This document shows positions 42,357 through 50,343 of a DNA stretch of 64,000 bases, in pieces. The notes under the pieces are model-generated. The model saw only the letters and a program-made list of their open reading frames with translations, was not told the DNA's origin and did not search any database. The first letter of the stretch is position 1. Each line of letters opens with the position of its first letter. Source of the DNA: JASJAR01 sp039198225 (GTDB lineage Bacteria; Pseudomonadota; Alphaproteobacteria; Rhodobacterales; Rhodobacteraceae); contig JBCCTQ010000012.1 of assembly GCA_039198225.1 (NCBI GenBank), forward strand, positions 37,246-101,245. Reading direction: 5' to 3'. Both the position numbers and the translations under genes were made by a program.

Positions 42357-42974
42357 CTAGGAAGGCGTTAATGCGCGCCGATAGAACGCGTCGAGGAAGT
42401 CGCGCGCTCCGTCAAACCGGGCCGTCTCATCGCCCGGTACCAGCGCTTCGACCTGGGACGCGAAATCGGCATAATGCTGGGTGGTGGCCCAGATCGAGAA
42501 AATCAGATGGTGTGGCTCGACCGGTGCAAGGCGTCCATCCGCGATCCAACGCTCGAAGAGCCCCGCTTGGTCATCGACCAAAACCTTCAACCGCCCGGCG
42601 ATGGTTGCTGAAATATGCGGCATTCCTTGGAGTATCTCGTTGGCGAATAGCCGACTCTCCCGGGGCATGGTCCGCGACATGTCGAGCTTTCGAAGGACAT
42701 AGGCCAAGATCTCCTCGACCGGATCACCGCCTGGATCAATGGCAGAAAGCGGGGCCAGCCACGCATCGAGCAGCGTGTCGATGAGGGCGAGGTAAATGGC
42801 TTCTTTCGACGGGAAATAGTAAAGAAGATTGGGCTTTGAGAGCCCGGCCGCTTCGGCGATGGCGTCCAGCGTGGCCCCTTTGAAGCCCTCGGCCGCGAAG
42901 ACGTCGAGCGCTCCTTTGAGGATGGCGTCCTGGTTTTTGGCCTGGATCCGCGTCTTTGGTTTGTCTGCCGTCAT
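42357..42974 (-). CDS. TetR-family repressor, RutR-like
   Basis: The 205-residue protein begins with the TetR winged helix-turn-helix (about residues 13-60: AKNQDAILKGALDVFAAEGF, TLDAIAEAAGLSKPNLLYYF). Its C-terminal part resembles RutR/YcdC (MPRESRLFANEILQGMPHI and HHLIFSIWATTQHYADF). RutR senses uracil or thymine and controls pyrimidine breakdown. The gene is divergent from an N-carbamoyl amidohydrolase gene, and the intervening DNA contains a palindrome one base off the RutR consensus. The ATG at 42974 was chosen over a frame starting 11 codons earlier. Confidence 0.85.
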   Translation of the reverse strand: MTADKPKTRIQAKNQDAILKGALDVFAAEGFKGATLDAIAEAAGLSKPNLLYYFPSKEAIYLALIDTLLDAWLAPLSAIDPGGDPVEEILAYVLRKLDMSRTMPRESRLFANEILQGMPHISATIAGRLKVLVDDQAGLFERWIADGRLAPVEPHHLIFSIWATTQHYADFASQVEALVPGDETARFDGARDFLDAFYRRALTPS

Positions 42975-43066
42975 CACTCCGCCGTTCTGGTCTTGCCCTG
43001 GGCCCACCTCAGGTCGGCGCCAAATCGGCCCGTCTTGACTGCCCTACCTGCTCTGCTAGCGTCGGA

Positions 43067-43082
43067 TTGACCGTTTGGTCAA
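43067..43082. promoter_or_regulatory. Candidate RutR operator, perfect 16-bp palindrome
   Basis: The site reads TTGACC GTTT GGTCAA, a perfect inverted repeat. The published RutR box is TTGACCAnnTGGTCAA, so this differs at a single specified position. It sits 86 bp before the amidohydrolase start and 93 bp before the divergent TetR start, placed to control both. Confidence 0.8.
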
Positions 43083-43167
43083 ACCCTTAGCACCTGCCTG
43101 TGACGGCTCGTCCGGCGCCCTCTGGCGTTCGCACGGGATATGGGCGGACCGGCCAGAAGGATATGCG

Positions 43168-44418
43168 ATGCCAGCCCCCGGTGAAAACCTCCGCATCAAC
43201 GGCGAACGGCTTTGGGACAGTTTAATGGAGATGGCCAAGATCGGCCCCGGCGTGGCGGGCGGCAATAACCGCCAAACCCTGACGGATGAGGATGCTGAAG
43301 GCCGGAAGCTCTTCCAGTCCTGGTGCGATGCGGCGGGTCTGACAACGGGCGTCGATGAGATGGGCACGATGTTTGCCCGCCGCGACGGCACCGACCCTGA
43401 TGCGTTGCCGGTCTATGTGGGAAGTCACCTCGACACCCAGCCCACGGGCGGGAAATACGACGGCGTTCTGGGCGTGCTCGGCGGCCTTGAGATCATCCGG
43501 TCGCTCAACGATCTCGATATCAAGACTAAACACCCCATTGTCGTCACCAATTGGACCAACGAAGAAGGCACGCGCTTTGCTCCTGCCATGTTGGCCTCGG
43601 GAGTATTCGCCGGGATCCATACCCAAGACTGGGCCTATGGGCGCGAGGACGCGGAAGGCAAGACCTTCGGCGACGAGTTGGTCCGGATCGGCTGGAAAGG
43701 CGACGAGACGGTCGGTGCGCGCAAGATGCACGCCTTCTTCGAGCTCCACATTGAGCAGGGCCCGATCCTCGAAGTGGAAGGCAAGGACATCGGCGTCGTC
43801 ACCCATGGCCAGGGTCTCTCTTGGACCCAAGTCACGATCACCGGGAAAGACGCCCATACGGGTTCGACGCCCATGCCGATGCGCAAAAACGCCGGGCTCG
43901 CCATGGCGCGGATCCTCACGTTGGTCGACGAAATCGCCCTCTCCCATGCGCCGGATGCGGTGGGGGCAGCGGGCCATATCGACGTCTATCCTAATTCGAG
44001 GAACGTTATCCCTGGGAAGACCGTGTTCACGGTCGATTTCCGTTCGCCCCAGCTCGATGTGATTGAGGATATGGAGCAGCGCCTGAGGCTCGGGGCGAAG
44101 TCGATCTGCGCGGAAATGGGCCTCGACGTCGAATTCGAAAAAGTTGGCGGATTTGACCCGGTGACCTTCGATGAGGCTTGCGTCACAGCCGTTCGCGACG
44201 CCGCCGAGCGCCTCGGCTATTCCCACCGCAACATCATCTCGGGCGCTGGGCACGACGCGTGCTGGATCAACCGCGTGGCGCCGTCTGCCATGGTCATGTG
44301 TCCCTGTGTTGACGGGCTCTCCCACAATGAGGCCGAGGAAATCAGCCCCGAATGGGCGCGCGCCGGAACGGATGTCTTGTTTCACGCGGTGGTCGAGACA
44401 GCGGAGATCGTGGAGTGA
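43168..44418 (+). CDS. Zinc-dependent N-carbamoyl amidohydrolase (beta-ureidopropionase/hydantoinase-carbamoylase family)
   Basis: This M20-type enzyme hydrolyses N-carbamoyl-beta-alanine or N-carbamoyl amino acids, the last ring-derived step of reductive pyrimidine or hydantoin breakdown. The 416-residue protein shows the metal ligands in VGSHLDTQPTGGKYDGVLG, TNWTNEEGTRFAPAM and FFELHIEQGPILE, and the dimerisation loop region GKDAHTGSTPMPMRKNAG. The ATG at 43168 follows AGAAGGA; an upstream in-frame start at 43075 overlaps the operator and is rejected. It opens the ten-gene operon. Which carbamoyl substrate is used cannot be told by eye. Confidence 0.92.
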   Translation: MPAPGENLRINGERLWDSLMEMAKIGPGVAGGNNRQTLTDEDAEGRKLFQSWCDAAGLTTGVDEMGTMFARRDGTDPDALPVYVGSHLDTQPTGGKYDGVLGVLGGLEIIRSLNDLDIKTKHPIVVTNWTNEEGTRFAPAMLASGVFAGIHTQDWAYGREDAEGKTFGDELVRIGWKGDETVGARKMHAFFELHIEQGPILEVEGKDIGVVTHGQGLSWTQVTITGKDAHTGSTPMPMRKNAGLAMARILTLVDEIALSHAPDAVGAAGHIDVYPNSRNVIPGKTVFTVDFRSPQLDVIEDMEQRLRLGAKSICAEMGLDVEFEKVGGFDPVTFDEACVTAVRDAAERLGYSHRNIISGAGHDACWINRVAPSAMVMCPCVDGLSHNEAEEISPEWARAGTDVLFHAVVETAEIVE

Positions 44419-44452
44419 GAGAGGTGTCGGCAACCCGGAGGTCATCGCTCCC

Positions 44453-44650
44453 TTGACCCCCACCGCTGCCGTCCTCCTGGCGGGCATTCTCATCGCCGCC
44501 GCAATCCTCTTCGGAGGCCGATACGACTTCCGCACCATTGGCGATGACATCATCCGCCTCGACCGGTTGACCGGGCGCATCACCCATTGCGCGTCGCGTC
44601 CCTCGGGGCTTCTCTCTAACGCCCTTACTTTCCAATGTACCGACGAATGA
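44453..44650 (+). CDS. Small single-pass membrane protein, function unknown
   Basis: A 65-residue reading from a TTG codon (GGAGGT lies 10 bases upstream) fills the gap between the carbamoylase and the hydantoinase. It has one membrane helix (AAVLLAGILIAAAILFGGRY) and a polar, possibly periplasmic tail with IIRLDRLTGRITHCASRPSG and a second Cys near the end. The tail strand resembles small 'RLDRLTG' membrane proteins. It ends 7 bp before the next start, as expected for a real gene. The TTG start and small size make it moderate in confidence. Confidence 0.65.
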   Translation: MTPTAAVLLAGILIAAAILFGGRYDFRTIGDDIIRLDRLTGRITHCASRPSGLLSNALTFQCTDE

Positions 44651-44657
44651 GGCTCCC

Positions 44658-46112
44658 ATGACCACCGCCATCAAAAACGGCACCGTCGTCACCGCCGATC
44701 TGACTTACAAAGCCGATATCTTGATCGACGGCGGCAAGATCATCGAGATCGGTGAGGGGCTGTCCGGCGATGAGACCCTCGACGCCACCGGCTGCTATAT
44801 TATGCCCGGCGGGATCGACCCCCATACCCATCTCGAAATGCCGTTCATGGGGACCTATTCGTCGGATGATTTTGAATCCGGCACCCGGGCGGCGCTGTCG
44901 GGTGGGACGACCATGGTGGTTGACTTTGCGCTGCCATCCCCGGGCCAGGGCCTTCTCGACGCGATCCAGATGTGGGACAACAAATCGACCCGGGCCAATT
45001 GCGATTATTCCTTCCACATGGCGATCACCTGGTGGGGCGAGCAAGTCTTCAACGAGATGGAGACGGTGGTCAAAGAGAAGGGCATCAATACGTTCAAGCA
45101 TTTCATGGCCTATAAGGGTGCGCTCATGGTGCAGGACGATGAGATGTATGCTTCCTTCCAGCGCTGTGCGGAATTGGGGGCGATCCCATTGGTCCATGCC
45201 GAAAACGGGGACGTGGTGGCGGATCTCTCGGCGAAACTTCTCGCCGAAGGCAATAATGGCCCCGAGGCCCATGCCTATTCCCGCCCGTCCCAGGTCGAAG
45301 GCGAAGCGACAAACCGGGCGATCATGATTGCCGATATGGCGGGCGTTCCGTTGTATGTCGTTCACACATCGTCGGAGGATGCCCACGAAGCGATCCGGCG
45401 CGCGCGCCAGCAGGGCAAACGGGTCTGGGGCGAGCCCTTGATCCAGCACCTGACGCTTGATGACCGCGAATATGCCAACCCCGATTGGGACCATGCCGCG
45501 CGCCGGGTCATGTCGCCGCCCTTCCGGGACAAAAAACACCAGGACAGTCTTTGGGCCGGGCTCCAATCGGGAAGCCTCAGCGTGGTCGCCACCGACCATT
45601 GCGCCTTCACGACCGAGCAAAAACGCTACGGTGTGGGCGACTTTACGAAAATCCCCAACGGGACCGGGGGCCTCGAAGACCGGATGCCCATGCTCTGGAC
45701 CTACGGGGTGGGCACCGGACGGCTGACGCCCGAGGAATTTGTCGCGGTCACCTCGACGAACATCGCCAAGATCCTCAACATCTATCCGAAGAAAGGGGCG
45801 GTGCTCGTGGGCGCCGATGCCGACCTTGTCGTGTGGGATCCGGAGAAAGAAAGGACCATCGCCGCATCCGCCCAGCAATCGGCCATCGATTACAACGTCT
45901 TTGAAGGCAAACACGTCAAAGGCCTGCCCCGGTTCACGCTCACCCGGGGCAAGGTTGCAGTCCATGACGGCGAGATCCGCACAGAGGAAGGCCACGGCGA
46001 ATTCGTCAAACGCACGCCCGACCAGCCGGTGACAAAGGCCCTCTCAACCTGGAAAGAACTCACAGCACCCCGCAAGGTCGAACGCAACGGCATCCCGGCG
46101 AGCGGGGTGTGA
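44658..46112 (+). CDS. Dihydropyrimidinase / D-hydantoinase
   Basis: The enzyme opens the ring of dihydrouracil, dihydrothymine or hydantoins to the N-carbamoyl product that the upstream amidohydrolase can use. The 484-residue amidohydrolase has GIDPHTHLEMPFMGT (metal His pair), FKHFMAYKGALM with the likely carbamylated Lys, the later ligands in VHAENGDVV and VVHTSSEDAHEA, and SVVATDHCAFTTEQK with the catalytic Asp. Length and motifs match bacterial dihydropyrimidinase. It is cytoplasmic. No dihydropyrimidine dehydrogenase gene (preT/preA) occurs in the window. Confidence 0.95.
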   Translation: MTTAIKNGTVVTADLTYKADILIDGGKIIEIGEGLSGDETLDATGCYIMPGGIDPHTHLEMPFMGTYSSDDFESGTRAALSGGTTMVVDFALPSPGQGLLDAIQMWDNKSTRANCDYSFHMAITWWGEQVFNEMETVVKEKGINTFKHFMAYKGALMVQDDEMYASFQRCAELGAIPLVHAENGDVVADLSAKLLAEGNNGPEAHAYSRPSQVEGEATNRAIMIADMAGVPLYVVHTSSEDAHEAIRRARQQGKRVWGEPLIQHLTLDDREYANPDWDHAARRVMSPPFRDKKHQDSLWAGLQSGSLSVVATDHCAFTTEQKRYGVGDFTKIPNGTGGLEDRMPMLWTYGVGTGRLTPEEFVAVTSTNIAKILNIYPKKGAVLVGADADLVVWDPEKERTIAASAQQSAIDYNVFEGKHVKGLPRFTLTRGKVAVHDGEIRTEEGHGEFVKRTPDQPVTKALSTWKELTAPRKVERNGIPASGV

Positions 46113-46137
46113 TCCTGGCGCCTCGGGAGTTCGTCGA

Positions 46138-46836
46138 ATGACCAAAACGGCCCTCATCACCGCCGGGGGGTCGGGCATGGGCGCGGGCGCGGCCCGGCAA
46201 TTGGCCGCAGACGGGTTCGAGGTGGGGATCCTGTCGTCCTCAGGCAAAGGCGAAGCGCTGGCCGAAGAGTTGGGGGGCATTGGGGTCACCGGGTCGAACC
46301 TCGTCACGGAGGATCTTCAGACGCTTGTCGACAAGGCCATGGCAGCCTGGGGCCGGATCGATGTTTTGGTCAACTCGGCGGGGCACGGTCCCAAAGGCGC
46401 GGTGCTCGAGATCTCGGATGACGACTGGCATACGGGCATGGAGGTTTACCTCCTAAATGTGATCCGACCGACCCGGATGGTGGCCCCAATCATGGTGGAC
46501 CAGGGCGGTGGGACGATCCTCAATATCTCCACCTTCGCGGTCTTCGAGCCCGAGCCCGCCTTTCCCACATCGGGCGTGTTTCGCGCCGGGCTTGCGGCCT
46601 TCACCAAGCTCTTCGCCGATGCCCATGCGAAAAAAAACGTGCGCATGAATAACATCCTGCCGGGCTTCATCGACAGCCTCCCGGAAAAGGATGTCTTCAA
46701 AGCCCGGATCCCCATGGGTCGTTACGGCACGGTTGATGAGATCTCGGCGACGGTATCGTTTCTCGCCTCGGATGGGGCGGGTTATATCACGGGCCAAAAC
46801 CTTCGGGTAGATGGCGGGTTCACCCGGTCAGTATGA
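46138..46836 (+). CDS. SDR-family protein with altered active site
   Basis: The 232-residue protein has a Rossmann fold with GGSGMGAGAARQLAADG (nucleotide loop), LVNSAGHGPKG and the C-terminal DGAGYITGQNLRVDGG of classical short-chain dehydrogenases. The catalytic Ser is present (ILNISTFA), but where Tyr-x3-Lys is expected the sequence reads PTSGVFRAGLAAFTK, lacking both Tyr and Lys. It may use a different mechanism or act as a non-classical reductase. The gene is 25 bp after the hydantoinase and overlaps the VOC gene by four bases. Confidence 0.85.
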   Translation: MTKTALITAGGSGMGAGAARQLAADGFEVGILSSSGKGEALAEELGGIGVTGSNLVTEDLQTLVDKAMAAWGRIDVLVNSAGHGPKGAVLEISDDDWHTGMEVYLLNVIRPTRMVAPIMVDQGGGTILNISTFAVFEPEPAFPTSGVFRAGLAAFTKLFADAHAKKNVRMNNILPGFIDSLPEKDVFKARIPMGRYGTVDEISATVSFLASDGAGYITGQNLRVDGGFTRSV

Positions 46837-47261
46837 CGGAATGGCCCGCGATAAAGCCGCCCGAGGCGATCTTGGAGACGGCACTTTATGTGGCTGATCT
46901 CGACGAGGCGGCGAGGTTTTACGGCGATCTGATAGGGCTTGAAGAGGTGACCCGCGCGCCGGGGCGCCATCTATTCTATGGTTGCGGGCCGGGCATGCTC
47001 CTCCTTTTTGTGGCCGAGGCCACCGAGGTCCCGGGCGGGCCGCTGCCCGTACCGCCCCATGGGGCACGCGGCGAGGGCCATGTGTGCTTTCGGGTGCCGC
47101 CCGAAGATCTCGACGGCTGGGCAGCGCATTTCGAAGGCCAAAACATCGAGATCGAAGCGGATTTTCGTTGGCCAAGCGGGGCGCGGTCGATCTATGTGCG
47201 CGACCCCGACCGGAACTCAGTCGAGGTCTCCGAGCCAAAGCTCTGGGGGCGGCCACTATGA
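46833..47261 (+). CDS. VOC-family (glyoxalase-fold) protein
   Basis: The 142-residue protein is a vicinal-oxygen-chelate fold of two beta-alpha-beta-beta-beta units: ALYVADLDEAARFYGDLIGL, GHVCFRVPPEDLDGWAAHFE and SIYVRDPDRNSVEVSEPKLW. Likely metal ligands are the His in GEGHVCF and the Glu in NSVEVSEP. Members do isomerisations, ring cleavage or resistance reactions; the substrate is unknown. It overlaps both neighbours by ATGA, so it is part of the same operon as the pyrimidine-type enzymes. Confidence 0.85.
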   Translation: MTEWPAIKPPEAILETALYVADLDEAARFYGDLIGLEEVTRAPGRHLFYGCGPGMLLLFVAEATEVPGGPLPVPPHGARGEGHVCFRVPPEDLDGWAAHFEGQNIEIEADFRWPSGARSIYVRDPDRNSVEVSEPKLWGRPL

Positions 47262-48040
47262 AGGCGCCGGTGGTGACGGCTGAGGGGCTCACGCTCACCT
47301 TCGAGACAAGCGACGGGCCGGTCCATGCCCTTCAAGGTGTTGATCTTGATATCGAAAAAGGGGAGTTCGTGTCCTTTATCGGGCCCTCGGGCTGCGGGAA
47401 GACGACGTTTCTCCGCTGTGTGGCCGCCTTGGAGGCCCCCACCGATGGCCGGCTGAGTGTCAACGGGATGAGCCCGGACAATGCTAGAAAAGCAAGAGCT
47501 TACGGTTATGTCTTCCAGGCGGCGGGGCTCTATCCCTGGCGGACCATTGGCGGGAACATTCGCCTTCCCCTGGAGATCATGGGTTATCCGAAATCCGACC
47601 AAGAAACCCGTGTGAAAAAAACCCTCGAACTCGTTGATCTCGAAGGGTTTGAGAAGAAATTTCCCTGGCAGCTTTCGGGCGGGATGCAGCAGCGGGCGTC
47701 GATTGCCCGGGCGCTTGCTTTCGATGCCGAGATCCTCCTGATGGACGAGCCCTTCGGGGCGCTCGACGAGATTGTCCGCGACCGGCTGAACGAAGAATTG
47801 CTCGCCCTCTGGGCCCGCACCGAGAAGACCACGCTCTTTGTGACCCATTCGATCCCTGAAGCGGTATACCTTTCGACCAAGATCGTCGTGATGTCGCCCC
47901 GGCCCGGGCGGATTACCGACGTCATCGAAAGTCCCCTTCCGGCGGAAAGACCCCTCGAGATCCGCGATAGCCCGGCATTCTTAGAGGTGGCCCAGCGGGT
48001 GCGCGAAGGGCTTCGGGCCGGTCATGGGGACGGGATTTGA
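47258..48040 (+). CDS. ABC transporter ATPase (nitrate/taurine/pyrimidine-type importer)
   Basis: This 260-residue ATPase powers the importer whose permeases and binding protein follow. It shows Walker A GPSGCGKTTFLRCVAALE, the signature LSGGMQQRASIARALAF, Walker B ILLMDEPFGALDE and the switch His in LFVTHSIPEAVYLST. It belongs to the SsuB/TauB/ThiZ-like group. The ATG overlaps the VOC stop; a longer open frame covers the VOC gene and is not used. Confidence 0.94.
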   Translation: MKAPVVTAEGLTLTFETSDGPVHALQGVDLDIEKGEFVSFIGPSGCGKTTFLRCVAALEAPTDGRLSVNGMSPDNARKARAYGYVFQAAGLYPWRTIGGNIRLPLEIMGYPKSDQETRVKKTLELVDLEGFEKKFPWQLSGGMQQRASIARALAFDAEILLMDEPFGALDEIVRDRLNEELLALWARTEKTTLFVTHSIPEAVYLSTKIVVMSPRPGRITDVIESPLPAERPLEIRDSPAFLEVAQRVREGLRAGHGDGI

Positions 48041-48527
48041 GGTGGTTACGGGGGACGTTCTTTTCCGGGCCCGACGCCGAGATGTTGCCGTGACTGGAGG
48101 CCCAATCCGGCCCGGACGCCCGGAGGATGCCCTGGCATGTGCCACGATCCTAAACGAGTGGATCGACAGCCGGGAGTGGATGCCTCGGGTTCATACGTCC
48201 AAGGAGGTCGAGGCCTTTTACCGTGACTTCGTGTTCGAGACCCGCGCGGTTTGGGTGATTGGAGACCCCGTGGCGGGGTTTATGGCGATGGATGAGGCGG
48301 CTGGGCAGGTGACAGCGCTTTATGTCCGCATGCCGGGGCAAGGCTTGGGCAAAGCGCTCCTTGACTACGCAAAGTCCGGCCGCGCGCGCCTTGAGCTCTG
48401 GACGTTCGAGGCCAATAGGGGCGCGCGCCGGTTTTACCGCCGGGAAGGCTTCAAGGAAATTCGCCGTACAGACGGCGACAATGAAGAAGGCCTGCCGGAC
48501 GTCCTCCTTGAATGGCGGGCCTCCTGA
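48024..48527 (+). CDS. GNAT-family N-acetyltransferase
   Basis: The 167-residue product has the GNAT core: a long N-terminal helix region, VTALYVRMPGQGLGKALLDYA (the acetyl-CoA loop is the Gly-Gln-Gly-Leu-Gly) and NRGARRFYRREGFKEIRRT. It transfers acetyl to an unknown amine. The ATG at 48024 overlaps the ATPase gene by 17 bases; GTG at 48090 gives a start closer to the domain. It overlaps the next permease and so lies inside the transport operon, an unusual place for an acetyltransferase. Confidence 0.8.
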   Translation: MGTGFEVVTGDVLFRARRRDVAVTGGPIRPGRPEDALACATILNEWIDSREWMPRVHTSKEVEAFYRDFVFETRAVWVIGDPVAGFMAMDEAAGQVTALYVRMPGQGLGKALLDYAKSGRARLELWTFEANRGARRFYRREGFKEIRRTDGDNEEGLPDVLLEWRAS

Positions 48528-49480
48528 TGCGGAACGCGCTCCCGGTCGTTACCGTCCTCGCCGCCCTTCTTGGCGTCTGGTTCTTGGCCGTGGCACCGAT
48601 GAATGTCCGCCTGGCCCTCGACCAGGCCGAACGTGGCGGGGAGAGCGTTACCCCAGCCACGCCAAGGGCGCGCCAGGAAGTCGGGGTCTGGCGGTTGATG
48701 GCGGATAATCCGGGTTTTGTGGGCACGGGTTACGCGCTTGACCGGCCCCGGCTGCCGACGCCAGGCCAGGTATTGGGCGAACTTTACAAGACCACCATCG
48801 ACGAGGAACTCAACGGGCGGCGGGGGATTGTCCGCTCGGGGAGCCTGTCGAACCGCTCGCTCATTTATCACGGGCTCATCACGCTTCAATCGACGCTCTT
48901 TGGCTTCGCACTCGGCACGGCTTTGGGTCTTCTTGGCGCCATTGGCATCGTCTATTCGCGCACATTAGAACTCAGCCTCATGCCCTGGGCGATCATTTCG
49001 CAAACCGTGCCCATCGTCGCACTCGCGCCGATGATCATCGTGCTTTCCTCCCAGGTCGGGATCGAAGGGCGGGGCGTGCCGAAGGCGATCATATCGGCCT
49101 ATCTCTGCTTCTTCCCGGTGCTTGTGGGCATGGTCAAAGGTCTCCGCGCGCCGGGGCGAGACCAGCTCGATCTTCTGCGCACCTACAATGCCAGCGGGGC
49201 GACGACGTTCTGGAAACTCCGCCTGCCGGCCTCGCTGCCTTATCTTTTCACCTCACTCAAAGTGGGGATCGCCGCAGCACTCGTGGGGACCATCGTGGGC
49301 GAGCTTCCGACCGGGGCAATCTCGGGTCTCGGGGCGCGGATCCTCATCGGCGACCAGTTCGGCAACCCGATGGCGATCTGGGCGGCCCTTTTTGCCGCCG
49401 CCATCCTCGCGGGTCTTTTGGTGACCGGGCTTGGCCTCATCCAGAACACGCTCGGACGGCGGATGGGGGTCGGGCGATGA
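48527..49480 (+). CDS. ABC transporter permease 1
   Basis: This membrane subunit of the importer has an N-terminal helix, then about 80 polar residues before the remaining helices (a longer loop than usual in SsuC/TauC-type permeases), and the cytoplasmic coupling loop RTYNASGATTFWKLRLPASL that contacts the ATPase. The ATG at 48527 overlaps the GNAT stop (TGATG), giving 317 residues; an in-frame ATG five codons earlier is equally possible. The substrate is inferred from the operon. Confidence 0.9.
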   Translation: MRNALPVVTVLAALLGVWFLAVAPMNVRLALDQAERGGESVTPATPRARQEVGVWRLMADNPGFVGTGYALDRPRLPTPGQVLGELYKTTIDEELNGRRGIVRSGSLSNRSLIYHGLITLQSTLFGFALGTALGLLGAIGIVYSRTLELSLMPWAIISQTVPIVALAPMIIVLSSQVGIEGRGVPKAIISAYLCFFPVLVGMVKGLRAPGRDQLDLLRTYNASGATTFWKLRLPASLPYLFTSLKVGIAAALVGTIVGELPTGAISGLGARILIGDQFGNPMAIWAALFAAAILAGLLVTGLGLIQNTLGRRMGVGR

Positions 49481-50322
49481 CGCTTTTTCTCGCCATCGCG
49501 ATCTGGCTTGGGCTCTGGGCGGTCAATGCCGGGCTTGCCCGGTCGCCTTGGCACCGGACGCCTTGGGTCCGGGTCTCCGTCCCGGTCCTTTTCGGGACCG
49601 CGATCCTCATCCTGTGGCAAGGGCTCGTGATCGGGCTCGAGGTCTCGCCGGTGATCCTTCCGGCGCCCACCGCCATCGGTGCTCGTTTCGCAGCTGAAAC
49701 CGCCATGCTCTGGGAAGACTTTCGCCAGACCGTCCTCAAAGGCGCGGCCTCGGGGCTTTTGATCGGTGCGGCGGCGGCCTTTGGGACCGCGATCCTCATC
49801 GACCGATCGCGGTTTCTGACCCGGGGGCTCTTGCCCATCGGCAATTTCGTCGCCGCCCTGCCCATCGTCGGGATCGCGCCGATCCTCGTCTCTTGGTTCG
49901 GGTTTGACTGGCAGTCGAAGGCGGCGGTCGTGGTGGTGATGGTGTTTTTCCCGATGCTCGTGAACTCCGTCCAGGGACTCCAGGAAGCCAGCGTGATGCA
50001 GCGGGATCTCATGCGGACTTACGCGGCGGGCTATTGGCAGACGCTCGTCAAACTTCGCCTCCCGGCCGCGCTCCCGTTCATCTTCAACGGGCTTAAAATT
50101 TCGACAACGCTTGCACTTATCGGTGCAATCGTGGCGGAGTATTTCGGGTCACCGACGCGGGGGATGGGGTTTCGGATCTCGACCGGGGTTGGCACATTGT
50201 CAATCGACTTGGTTTGGGCTGAGATCGCCGTTGCTGCTTTGACGGGGTCGGTGGCCTATGGGCTGGTGTCCTATCTCGAGCGCCGCCTCACCTTCTGGCA
50301 CCCGTCACAACGACAAGATTAA
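49477..50322 (+). CDS. ABC transporter permease 2
   Basis: The second permease is 281 residues with about six membrane helices and the coupling loop RTYAAGYWQTLVKLRLPAAL. Its start overlaps permease 1 by four bases, so the pore is probably a heterodimer of the two permeases. The sequence AALPIVGIAPILVSWFGFDW is typical of SsuC/ThiX-like permeases. The binding protein gene follows 21 bp later. Confidence 0.92.
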   Translation: MTLFLAIAIWLGLWAVNAGLARSPWHRTPWVRVSVPVLFGTAILILWQGLVIGLEVSPVILPAPTAIGARFAAETAMLWEDFRQTVLKGAASGLLIGAAAAFGTAILIDRSRFLTRGLLPIGNFVAALPIVGIAPILVSWFGFDWQSKAAVVVVMVFFPMLVNSVQGLQEASVMQRDLMRTYAAGYWQTLVKLRLPAALPFIFNGLKISTTLALIGAIVAEYFGSPTRGMGFRISTGVGTLSIDLVWAEIAVAALTGSVAYGLVSYLERRLTFWHPSQRQD

Positions 50323-50343
50323 CGACTGAACCACCAATAGGGG

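Noticed and set aside
43222..44583. A 453-codon open frame opposite the carbamoylase gene
   Set aside because: Same reason: antisense to a clear metalloenzyme with intact motifs, no family likeness and no start signal.
44625..45995. A 456-codon open frame opposite the hydantoinase gene
   Set aside because: It is the complement of a strongly conserved enzyme gene; such long antisense frames are expected at this GC content and codon use. The protein has no recognisable motif.
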